This document shows positions 1 to 5,269 of a DNA stretch of 5,269 bases, piece by piece. Position numbers and translations under genes: made by a program. The first letter of the stretch is position 1. Every line of letters begins with the position of its first letter. A model generated the notes under the pieces. The model made no database searches, was not told where the DNA came from, and worked only from the letters and a program-made list of their open reading frames with translations. Origin of the DNA: Bacteroidota bacterium (GTDB lineage: Bacteria; Bacteroidota; Rhodothermia; Rhodothermales; UBA10348); assembly GCA_024640835.1 (NCBI GenBank), contig JAHEEH010000174.1:1-5269 (forward strand), written 5' to 3'.

Positions 1-1
1 C

Positions 2-463
2 CGCATGGTTACCCACCTGCTTGATAACGCCGTAAAGTTCACGGATCGAGGAGGGATCACGGTGGAAGTAGGGCGGGAAGCCGATGGCGTATCCATTCGG
101 GTGCACGATACCGGAATCGGGATCGATTCAGCGTTCGTTCCCAGCCTGTTCCAGGAATTCGTGCAGGAGTCGGACGGCGAAAATCGTTCACACAATGGAA
201 GTGGGCTTGGTCTCGCCATCGTCGGTGGGTTGGCCAGAATGATGGGCGGACATGTGGAGGTGCACTCCATGAAGAGCATTGGATCCGTCTTTCGGATCCT
301 TCTGCCCACTGGAAGCGACGGCGTCGACCCCGCGGGGCAGGCCCCTGGCAGGACGAACAGCGCCGTCCGGGAGGCCCGTCGGGAGGGAGGCAGCGACCGA
401 GATGCGTCCGCCCCTGCACACCTGAGGAAAGTGAGCATTCCGAGGGATTCCGGCGTTGACTGA
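2..463 (+). CDS. Sensor histidine kinase, C-terminal ATP-binding domain (5' partial)
   Basis: This is the end of a two-component sensor kinase. The HATPase_c domain binds ATP for autophosphorylation of a conserved histidine that lies upstream of the window. The reading frame is open from base 2, so the ATG at base 5 is an internal Met and not the start. Seen in order: an N box (HLLDNAVKFT, 14-43), a G1 box (DTGIGID, 107-127), an F-box region (LFQEFVQ, about 146-166) and a G2 box (GSGLGLAIV, about 200-226), followed by the closing strand ending FRILLP near 307. The last ~50 residues are charged and low in complexity, with no receiver or Hpt domain, so this is not a C-terminally hybrid kinase. 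The sensor, PAS and dimerisation parts cannot be seen, so the signal and cognate regulator are unknown. The family call is firm; the specific role is not known. Confidence 0.93.
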   Translation, partial: RMVTHLLDNAVKFTDRGGITVEVGREADGVSIRVHDTGIGIDSAFVPSLFQEFVQESDGENRSHNGSGLGLAIVGGLARMMGGHVEVHSMKSIGSVFRILLPTGSDGVDPAGQAPGRTNSAVREARREGGSDRDASAPAHLRKVSIPRDSGVD

Positions 464-471
464 TTCGAGGC

Positions 472-510
472 GACCGGAATTGAGGCTGATCGGAGCCGTA
501 CCTTCCGGTC
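472..510 (+). terminator. Two-tier hairpin after the kinase gene; possible terminator or leader structure
   Basis: A perfect 8-bp inverted repeat (GACCGGAA at 472-479, TTCCGGTC at 503-510) encloses a second 4-bp stem (GGCT 484-487 with AGCC 494-497, 6-base loop). It begins 8 bases after the kinase stop codon, where a terminator would be expected. No T-run follows (next bases are ACCCATGAAAGGGG), so it is not a canonical intrinsic terminator. It could instead be an RNA-stabilising 3' hairpin, a protein-binding dyad, or part of the leader of the next gene. Confidence 0.4.
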
Positions 511-543
511 ACCCATGAAAGGGGATTCCGCCCCCGGTCGACC

Positions 544-2193
544 ATGCGCACTCTTCTTCCCGTTCTGGTGCTGTCCATGCTCACGTCCTGTGGCGATTCC
601 TCACCGGACGCCATCTACACGAACGGTGTCATCTGGTCAGGCAGTGGCTCGATGGGCGTCGTCGAAGCCCTTGCCGTGAACGAAGGGAGGATTGTCGCGG
701 CAGGATCGTCGCGAAAGATCCGGCAGTTGGCCGGTGCCTCTACCCAGGAGGTGGATCTCGAGGGCGGATTCGTGGTGCCCGGCTTCATCGACAACCACGT
801 GCACTTCCTGTCCGGCGGATTCCAACTCGCGTCTGTGGACTTGCGCGACGCCTCGGCGCCTGCCGAGTTCGCGCAGCGGATCCGCGAATACGCGCAAAGC
901 GTGCCCATTGGAACGTGGATTACCGGAGGGGACTGGGACCACGAGCTCTGGGGAGGCGAGTTGCCTGATCGGAACTGGATTGACGCCCAATCGCCGGAGC
1001 ACCCCGTCTTCGTGACGCGTCTTGACGGTCACATGGGGCTCGCCAACTCGCGGGCGCTCGAGTTGGCCGGGATAGAAGGGGACACTCCCGATCCTGATGG
1101 TGGCACCATCGTGCGCTCGTCCGAGGGCGTACCCACGGGTATCCTGAAGGATGAGGCCATGTCCCTGGTGTTCCAGGCCATCCCCGATCCGACCCCCGAG
1201 GCTTTCGACGCCGCGCTGGGCCGCGCCATGGACCATGCGGCCTCTCTCGGGGTCACGCAGGTTCACGACGTGGGCTCATTCGGCGGGTGGAAAGACCTCG
1301 AAGTGTACAGGCGCGGAGATCTCACTCTGCGCATCTATGCGTTCGTTCCGCTGTCGACCTGGGAGGCCCTGAGGGATATGGTTGGAGAAGTCGGGCGAGG
1401 GGACGAATGGCTGAGATGGGGCGGGCTGAAGGGATTCGTTGACGGATCACTGGGCTCGACCACGGCCTGGTTCTACGCCCCGTACGACGATGAACCTTCA
1501 ACATCCGGTCTGTTGGTGAGCGATACCGCAGCCGTCAGGGAGCAGATTCTGGCCGCAGATGCGGCGGGGCTCCAAGTGGCAATTCATGCGATCGGTGACC
1601 GGGCGAACGACTGGTTGCTCGATCGCTTCGAGGAGGCCGTCTCGGTGAACGGCCCACGGGATCGTCGATTCCGAATCGAACATGCCCAGCATCTGTCCGC
1701 GCCGGCTATTAGCCGGTTCCCGTCGCTTGGTGTCGTTCCGTCCATGCAGCCCTTCCACGCGATCGACGACGGACGCTGGGCGGAGAAGCGGATCGGGCCG
1801 ACCAGGATTCTGACGACCTATGCATTTCGCTCGTTGCTCGACGAAGGCGCAGGTCTGACGTTCGGGTCCGACTGGACGGTCGGACCTCTGAATCCGCTTG
1901 AGGGCATCTACGCGGCGGTTACGCGTCGGACGATAGACGGGAGCAATCCGGACGGATGGGTTCCAGCACAGAAGATCACCGTCGAAGAGGCGCTGCGTGC
2001 ATACACCGAGGCCAACGCCTACGCTGGATTCCAGGAAACACAGGCGGGCACGCTCGAGCCCGGGAAGTTCGCGGACTTCGTGGTGCTGTCGGACGACATC
2101 AGGGTGATCGATCCGATCGAGATACGGCGGGCACAGGTGCTCCGGACCGTCGTCGGCGGCCGGACCGTATATCTGCGGGAGGCCGGGCGGTGA
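544..2193 (+). CDS. Lipoprotein metal-dependent amidohydrolase, YtcJ / amidohydrolase-3 family
   Basis: The 549-residue product is a TIM-barrel metallohydrolase of the YtcJ/N-substituted formamide deformylase-like group, which generally hydrolyses C-N bonds; the substrate cannot be read from sequence. Residues 1-16 form a lipoprotein signal peptide with a lipobox (LTSC, Cys16), so the mature enzyme is probably lipid-anchored outside the cytoplasmic membrane. Visible family landmarks are PGFIDNHVH (metal-binding His85 and His87), LKGFVDGSLGS (Lys296, about 295-304), AIHAIGD (His348), RIEHAQ (His380), GSDW (Asp443) and the C-terminal GTLEPGKFADFVVL strand (about 502-515). Length and motif order look complete. 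The ATG at 544 is chosen because it gives the signal peptide directly; no close Shine-Dalgarno precedes it. Its stop overlaps the start of the acyltransferase gene, suggesting an operon. Many relatives are cytoplasmic, so the lipobox is notable but not unprecedented. Confidence 0.9.
   Translation: MRTLLPVLVLSMLTSCGDSSPDAIYTNGVIWSGSGSMGVVEALAVNEGRIVAAGSSRKIRQLAGASTQEVDLEGGFVVPGFIDNHVHFLSGGFQLASVDLRDASAPAEFAQRIREYAQSVPIGTWITGGDWDHELWGGELPDRNWIDAQSPEHPVFVTRLDGHMGLANSRALELAGIEGDTPDPDGGTIVRSSEGVPTGILKDEAMSLVFQAIPDPTPEAFDAALGRAMDHAASLGVTQVHDVGSFGGWKDLEVYRRGDLTLRIYAFVPLSTWEALRDMVGEVGRGDEWLRWGGLKGFVDGSLGSTTAWFYAPYDDEPSTSGLLVSDTAAVREQILAADAAGLQVAIHAIGDRANDWLLDRFEEAVSVNGPRDRRFRIEHAQHLSAPAISRFPSLGVVPSMQPFHAIDDGRWAEKRIGPTRILTTYAFRSLLDEGAGLTFGSDWTVGPLNPLEGIYAAVTRRTIDGSNPDGWVPAQKITVEEALRAYTEANAYAGFQETQAGTLEPGKFADFVVLSDDIRVIDPIEIRRAQVLRTVVGGRTVYLREAGR
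2177..2182 (+). promoter_or_regulatory. Shine-Dalgarno GGGAGG for the acyltransferase start
   Basis: GGGAGG lies 7 bases before the GTG at 2190, an ideal spacing. It sits inside the end of the amidohydrolase coding sequence and decides in favour of GTG 2190 over the in-frame GTG at 2199 and over the much longer upstream open frame. Confidence 0.7.
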
Positions 2194-2966
2194 GAAGTGT
2201 GCGGCGGCTCGTCCGTCTCCTGATCTTCCCTGTCGTGCTCGTTGCGCTGGCCGCCCGAATCAGTTTCGTGGCGCTGTTTCTCTCTGGACCGGACAGGGCG
2301 ATGCACCGCGCAAGGGGTCAGGCCGGCGCTTGTCGGATTCTGACGCGGATACTCGGAGTGCGGGTGCAGGCGCTGGATGGTCCGGCAGACCACGGGGTGC
2401 GGCTGGTTGTCAGCAACCACCTCGGTGGTCTCGACGGATTTGCGCTCGCATCGTCGATGCCCTTGGCCTTCGTCGCCAAAGTGGAGATGGCGTCGTGGCC
2501 CGTCATGGGCTGGGTGTGCAGATCGGTTGGCGTGATCTTCGTGGACCGGGGCAGGCGCACCGCGGCGGGTCGCATGGTGGAAGAGGTCCGGGAGCGGATG
2601 CGAGCGGGGGTTCCGGTGCTGGTGTTTCCGGAGGGCACCGTTGGAGACGGGTCCGAGTTGCTGCCGTTTCGAACGGGGGCTTTCGAGGCGGCAGTCGGCG
2701 CGGAGGACGTCGAGATCCTTCCGCTGTTTCTCACCGCAAGCAGGGTCGACGACCGGATCGGGCGCGCCGCTCACCAGGCGATCGTATGGCATCGAGGTGA
2801 GACGATGACGGCGCACTTGTGGCGCCTGCTCGGCTGTCGCCGAATCGACCTGGAACTGCGCTTCGGGAGACCCATTCCGTCGTCCGGCCACGACCGGACG
2901 ACGCTGCTGGAGGCCAGCCGGGTGGAGGTCGAGCGTCTCGGTGCGGGGATTCCGGGTTCCGGATGA
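2190..2966 (+). CDS. plsC: PlsC-like 1-acylglycerol-3-phosphate acyltransferase
   Basis: The 258-residue membrane-associated acyltransferase probably converts lysophosphatidic acid to phosphatidic acid in phospholipid synthesis; related enzymes acylate other lysolipids or amino lipids, so the exact acceptor is not certain. Seen: a basic N-terminus and a hydrophobic segment (about 10-31), then motif I NHLGGLD (His77, Asp82 of the HX4D catalytic pair), motif II GVIFVDRGRR (about 114-123, Arg120), motif III VFPEGT (145-150) and motif IV ILPLFLTA. Length matches the PlsC family. Motif I has Gly where many members have Ser (NHxSxxD). The GTG start overlaps the amidohydrolase stop by four bases (GTGA) and has a strong Shine-Dalgarno, pointing to translational coupling. 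The open frame extends upstream to 1956, but that part lies within the amidohydrolase and has no acyltransferase-like content. Confidence 0.88.
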   Translation: MRSVRRLVRLLIFPVVLVALAARISFVALFLSGPDRAMHRARGQAGACRILTRILGVRVQALDGPADHGVRLVVSNHLGGLDGFALASSMPLAFVAKVEMASWPVMGWVCRSVGVIFVDRGRRTAAGRMVEEVRERMRAGVPVLVFPEGTVGDGSELLPFRTGAFEAAVGAEDVEILPLFLTASRVDDRIGRAAHQAIVWHRGETMTAHLWRLLGCRRIDLELRFGRPIPSSGHDRTTLLEASRVEVERLGAGIPGSG

Positions 2967-3023
2967 CGGGAACGCGATGCCCCGGATACGGTAACCACAT
3001 CAAACGTGAGCCGGTCGTCATGC

Positions 3024-3053
3024 AGAGGAAGGGCACGGCCGGCTGGTTCCTCT
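3024..3053 (+). repeat. 7-bp inverted repeat between plsC and the protease gene
   Basis: AGAGGAA (3024-3030) is repeated inverted as TTCCTCT (3047-3053) with a 16-base GC-rich loop. It lies 57 bases after the acyltransferase stop and 33 bases before the protease ATG. No T-run follows. It could be a weak terminator, an operator-like dyad, or chance. Confidence 0.25.
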
Positions 3054-3086
3054 ACCACTCAGAGAGGCCCACTCGAGCAGTCCAGC

Positions 3087-4658
3087 ATGGTCAACCGGAG
3101 CGTACGTAATACCGCCGCCTTCCTCTACGTGAGTCTCGTGGTCATCGGGGTGCTTGTCGGGGTGCTGGCCACCGTCCTTCTGGTGCCTCCGATACTGGAC
3201 TCGCGGGAGGATCGGCCGAAGGTCGAGGTAGTCCAGCTCAGAAGCCGACCTTCGGCCCCGGCAGTGGGCGTGGATTCACTCGAGCCACGCGGCTATCTGG
3301 ACGCGCTCAGTCTGAACGAGGCGTTCAAGAAGGTGTCCTCGATGGTGACCCCGTCCGTCGTCTTCATCGAAGTGGAATCCTCCGGCGGTGGTCTGTTCCA
3401 CCAGTTCGATGGAGGTGGTGGGTACGGGCTGAGCGCCGGCAGCGGAGTTATCGTCTCCGGGTCCGGATACGTGGTTACGAACCACCATGTGATCGAGGAC
3501 GCCACGGAGATCCGGGTGACGTTGTCGGACAAGCGTGAATTCGCAGCCGAGGTGATCGGTGATGATCCGAACACGGATCTCGCCGTGATCCGACTTGAGG
3601 GGGCCCAGGGACTCCCTGCCGTGGTCATGGGGGATTCCAGGTCGGTGCAGGTTGGTGAGTGGGTTCTCGCCGTGGGGAATCCCTTCCGGCTGACCTCGAC
3701 CGTGACGGCCGGAATCGTGAGCGCCATCGGTCGACAGGTGAACATCATCGACAATGACCTGGCCATCGAGAACTTCATCCAGACCGATGCAGCCATCAAT
3801 CCGGGTAATTCGGGCGGGGCGCTCGTCAACCTCCACGGTGAGCTCGTCGGCATCGCGACAGCTATCGCAACCGAGTCCGGATCCTACGAGGGATACGGTT
3901 TCGCGGTGCCCGTGGACCTGATGCGACGAGTGATTGCGGACCTGGTCGAATTCGGCGAGGTCCAGCGAGGATATCTCGGAGTCACCATAGAGCCCGTCAA
4001 CGCTTCTCTTGCGGATGACCTTGGCCTGGACCGTGTGCGCGGTGTCCTCCTTCGGGAGGTCCGGCAAGGAATGGCTTCCTGGAATGCAGGTATTCGGTCA
4101 GGTGACGTGCTGGTCGCTATCGATGGTCGGCCTGTCGATGAACCCAATGCGCTTCAGGGGGCCATCGCCCTGTATCGGCCCGGCGACCTGGTCCATGCGA
4201 CGGTATGGCGAGACGGGCGTGAACTCGAGATGGAAGTGCGGCTTTTCGGGCGGGAGGACTCGCGGGCTCGCGAGTGGTTTGCGGAGCTTGACGGCGGCAC
4301 TCAGCCACCGGAGCGGGAGATTGCCCCGGACATGCGTATGCCGCACGGAGACGTGGAAACACTGGACGCATGGGGGCTCGGCGTCATCGGGCTTTCCGAC
4401 CGCATCGCAAGCGCTTTCGGTGTGGAGGGAGGGGTGTACGTCATGTTCGTTGAGTCCGGCAGCCCCGCTGACAAGGCTGGAGTCCCCCGTAATGCCGTAG
4501 TCGTCTCGGCGGACGGGACCCCCGTCGCGGGAGTCGACGACCTGAAGTTTGCGCTTGGAACGGCACAGGAGGCGGGCGCTTCCGTGGTGCTCGGGGTGGT
4601 GCGCAGAGACGGTACTCCGGCGTTCTTCGAGGTCAGTGGACAGGAAGACCTGCCGTAG
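3087..4658 (+). CDS. htrA: Membrane-anchored HtrA/Deg serine protease with two PDZ domains
   Basis: This 523-residue envelope protease of the trypsin-like HtrA/Deg family degrades or refolds damaged exported proteins. Seen in order: a short N-terminus and one uncleaved-looking membrane helix (about 12-35); a linker; the protease domain with catalytic His134 (TNHHVIED), Asp164 (NTDLAVIRL) and Ser242 (GNSGGAL); PDZ1 (about 295-386, with the YLGV ligand-binding loop at 296-299); a charged linker; and PDZ2 (about 428-517). The triad is intact, so it should be active. The ATG at 3087 is chosen because the membrane helix follows directly; an in-frame GTG at 3006 would add 27 unremarkable residues. 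Neither has a good Shine-Dalgarno. The anchor resembles DegS, but the two PDZ domains resemble DegP/DegQ. PDZ2 lacks the usual GD after its GV turn (it reads GVPRNAVVV). Substrates and stress regulation are not visible in the sequence. Confidence 0.93.
   Translation: MVNRSVRNTAAFLYVSLVVIGVLVGVLATVLLVPPILDSREDRPKVEVVQLRSRPSAPAVGVDSLEPRGYLDALSLNEAFKKVSSMVTPSVVFIEVESSGGGLFHQFDGGGGYGLSAGSGVIVSGSGYVVTNHHVIEDATEIRVTLSDKREFAAEVIGDDPNTDLAVIRLEGAQGLPAVVMGDSRSVQVGEWVLAVGNPFRLTSTVTAGIVSAIGRQVNIIDNDLAIENFIQTDAAINPGNSGGALVNLHGELVGIATAIATESGSYEGYGFAVPVDLMRRVIADLVEFGEVQRGYLGVTIEPVNASLADDLGLDRVRGVLLREVRQGMASWNAGIRSGDVLVAIDGRPVDEPNALQGAIALYRPGDLVHATVWRDGRELEMEVRLFGREDSRAREWFAELDGGTQPPEREIAPDMRMPHGDVETLDAWGLGVIGLSDRIASAFGVEGGVYVMFVESGSPADKAGVPRNAVVVSADGTPVAGVDDLKFALGTAQEAGASVVLGVVRRDGTPAFFEVSGQEDLP
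4258..4275 (+). repeat. Perfect 7-bp hairpin inside the protease gene, at the inter-PDZ linker
   Basis: ACTCGCG (4258-4264) and CGCGAGT (4269-4275) form a perfect inverted repeat around a GGCT tetraloop. It encodes the linker between PDZ1 and PDZ2 (around residues 391-397). In GC-rich coding DNA this may be chance, but its position at a domain boundary is noted. Confidence 0.3.
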
Positions 4659-4713
4659 GGGGTGATCGCAGAACTCGTCGGCTGAGCGTCTTCACGGTGG
4701 CCGGTCCGTCGAT

Positions 4714-4731
4714 CCGAGGTTATGTCCTCGG
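4714..4731 (+). terminator. Small inverted repeat after the protease gene; weak terminator candidate
   Basis: CCGAGG (4714-4719) and CCTCGG (4726-4731) form a 6-bp perfect stem with a 6-base loop (TTATGT), 55 bases after the protease stop. It is not followed by a T-run, so termination is only possible, not shown. It lies 44 bases before the preferred start of the next gene and could equally be an upstream control site. I see no convincing promoter in the rest of this gap (4659-4775). Confidence 0.35.
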
Positions 4732-4775
4732 TGCCTTGGGGTTCAATCGCACGGTATCACCTGATGTGGAGACCG

Positions 4776-5269
4776 ATGCGAACCCGATACAACCGACCCG
4801 TTCCCCTGTCCCTGGTCCTGAGCGATCTCCTGGGGCCTCCGATGGATGCCGCACGTCGCCATGCGACACGCGATTCCTCCGCCGAAGCGGAGTCCGGCCC
4901 CCCCGGAGGACCGGCGCAGCGAGAACAGGTGGTCGCGACAAGCGGGGCCGTGGCGCCGGGTTGCGCGTTCCCATTTGCCGCACTGCTGCTCTGCCTGCTG
5001 GTACTGGCGGCTGCGATTCCGGGCGCCGTACGGGGGCAGACGATCTATGCCGAGAATTTCGACTCGGTCGTCGTTCCGGAGCTGCCTCCGGGATGGCTTG
5101 CGGGGGATGGATGGGCCACGAGCGCATCCTCGTCATCGAGTGGAAGTGGGCTGAACAACCTCTCCCATACCGGGATGTTGGCCTCGGAGGCAAGTCTTCC
5201 CGCGCTGGATCTGTCGGGGGTCTTCTCCGGCACCCTGAGCTACCTCGCCAGACGCACGTCGTCCTACCC
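4776..5269 (+). CDS. Secreted beta-sandwich-type protein, N-terminal part (3' partial)
   Basis: An open frame runs off the right edge. A hydrophobic stretch (4968-5027, FPFAALLLCLLVLAAAIPGA) reads as a signal-peptide core, with likely cleavage near VRG|QTIY (around 5037). The mature start, YAENFDS followed by LPPGW, then a Ser-rich run, SGSGLNNLSHTG, LDLSGVFSGTLSYLARRTSSY, is the style of the first beta-sandwich ('choice-of-anchor'/MAM-like) domain in large secreted proteins of Bacteroidota-like bacteria, many of which carry a C-terminal sorting tag; that end is outside the window. The start is uncertain: ATG 4776 has GGAG four bases upstream but implies ~65 residues before the hydrophobic core; ATG 4842, GTG 4929 and GTG 4950 are in-frame alternatives. 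Function is unknown. Export is likely; the start and domain family are inference. Confidence 0.75.
   Translation, partial: MRTRYNRPVPLSLVLSDLLGPPMDAARRHATRDSSAEAESGPPGGPAQREQVVATSGAVAPGCAFPFAALLLCLLVLAAAIPGAVRGQTIYAENFDSVVVPELPPGWLAGDGWATSASSSSSGSGLNNLSHTGMLASEASLPALDLSGVFSGTLSYLARRTSSY

Noticed and set aside
456..490. TTGACT as a possible -35 box at the kinase stop
   Set aside because: No acceptable -10 element lies 15-19 bases downstream, so I do not call a promoter.
1956..2189. Upstream extension of the acyltransferase frame
   Set aside because: It overlaps conserved amidohydrolase coding sequence; the GTG at 2190 has an ideal Shine-Dalgarno and fits the usual PlsC length.
2019..2891. 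290-residue antisense open frame opposite the amidohydrolase end and acyltransferase
   Set aside because: It is Arg/Pro/His-rich with no recognisable domain and lies opposite two genes with clear motifs; this is typical of long antisense frames in GC-rich DNA.
3006..3086. GTG-initiated 27-residue extension of the HtrA protease
   Set aside because: There is no Shine-Dalgarno and it adds polar residues before the membrane helix; the ATG at 3087 gives a normal anchor.
3276..4067. 263-residue antisense open frame opposite the HtrA protease domain
   Set aside because: It shows no domain, signal or start context, and the sense strand encodes an intact catalytic triad.
4846..5154. 102-residue open frame on the + strand in another frame near the right edge
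   Set aside because: Its translation is Arg/Pro/Trp-rich without motifs, while the overlapping frame gives a signal-peptide core and a recognisable secreted domain start.
1..5269. CRISPR arrays, tRNA/rRNA genes, transposases, insertion-sequence ends, tandem repeats
   Set aside because: None was found on reading through the window; coding genes occupy nearly all of it and the gaps are about 120 bases or less.

Overview
The window is GC-rich, densely coded on the + strand, and looks like ordinary bacterial chromosome rather than a mobile or defence region. Five genes are supported: the 3' end of a sensor histidine kinase, a lipoprotein amidohydrolase of the YtcJ/amidohydrolase-3 type, a PlsC-type acyltransferase, a membrane-anchored HtrA/Deg serine protease with two PDZ domains, and the 5' end of a large secreted protein that runs off the right edge. 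Two features suggest a high-GC relative of the Bacteroidota/Rhodothermota, with Gemmatimonadota-like bacteria as an alternative: the kinase F-to-G2 box spacing and style, and the secreted beta-sandwich start of the last gene (the ENFDS...LPPGW pattern and a later ALDLSG...LSYLARRTSSY pattern). This is inference from protein style; no marker gene is present.

Layout: kinase tail (2-463); an 80-base gap with a two-tier hairpin; amidohydrolase (544-2193); acyltransferase (2190-2966), which starts inside the amidohydrolase stop codon (GTGA overlap) behind a good Shine-Dalgarno; a 120-base gap; HtrA protease (3087-4658); a 117-base gap with a small inverted repeat; then the secreted-protein start (about 4776 to beyond 5269). 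No tRNA, rRNA, CRISPR array, transposase or insertion sequence was seen. The longest stretch without a gene is about 120 bases.

Functionally, four of the five products act at or beyond the cytoplasmic membrane: envelope sensing, an exported lipoprotein hydrolase, phospholipid acylation, and envelope protein quality control. The fifth is an exported protein that could be a client of such quality control. Only the amidohydrolase-acyltransferase pair has sequence evidence for co-expression. The other links are adjacency on one strand. I did not find a convincing undescribed system. The points most worth checking are the coupled lipoprotein/acyltransferase pair, the kinase-to-amidohydrolase leader with alternative inverted-repeat pairings, the atypical second PDZ domain, and the long N-terminal extension of the last gene.
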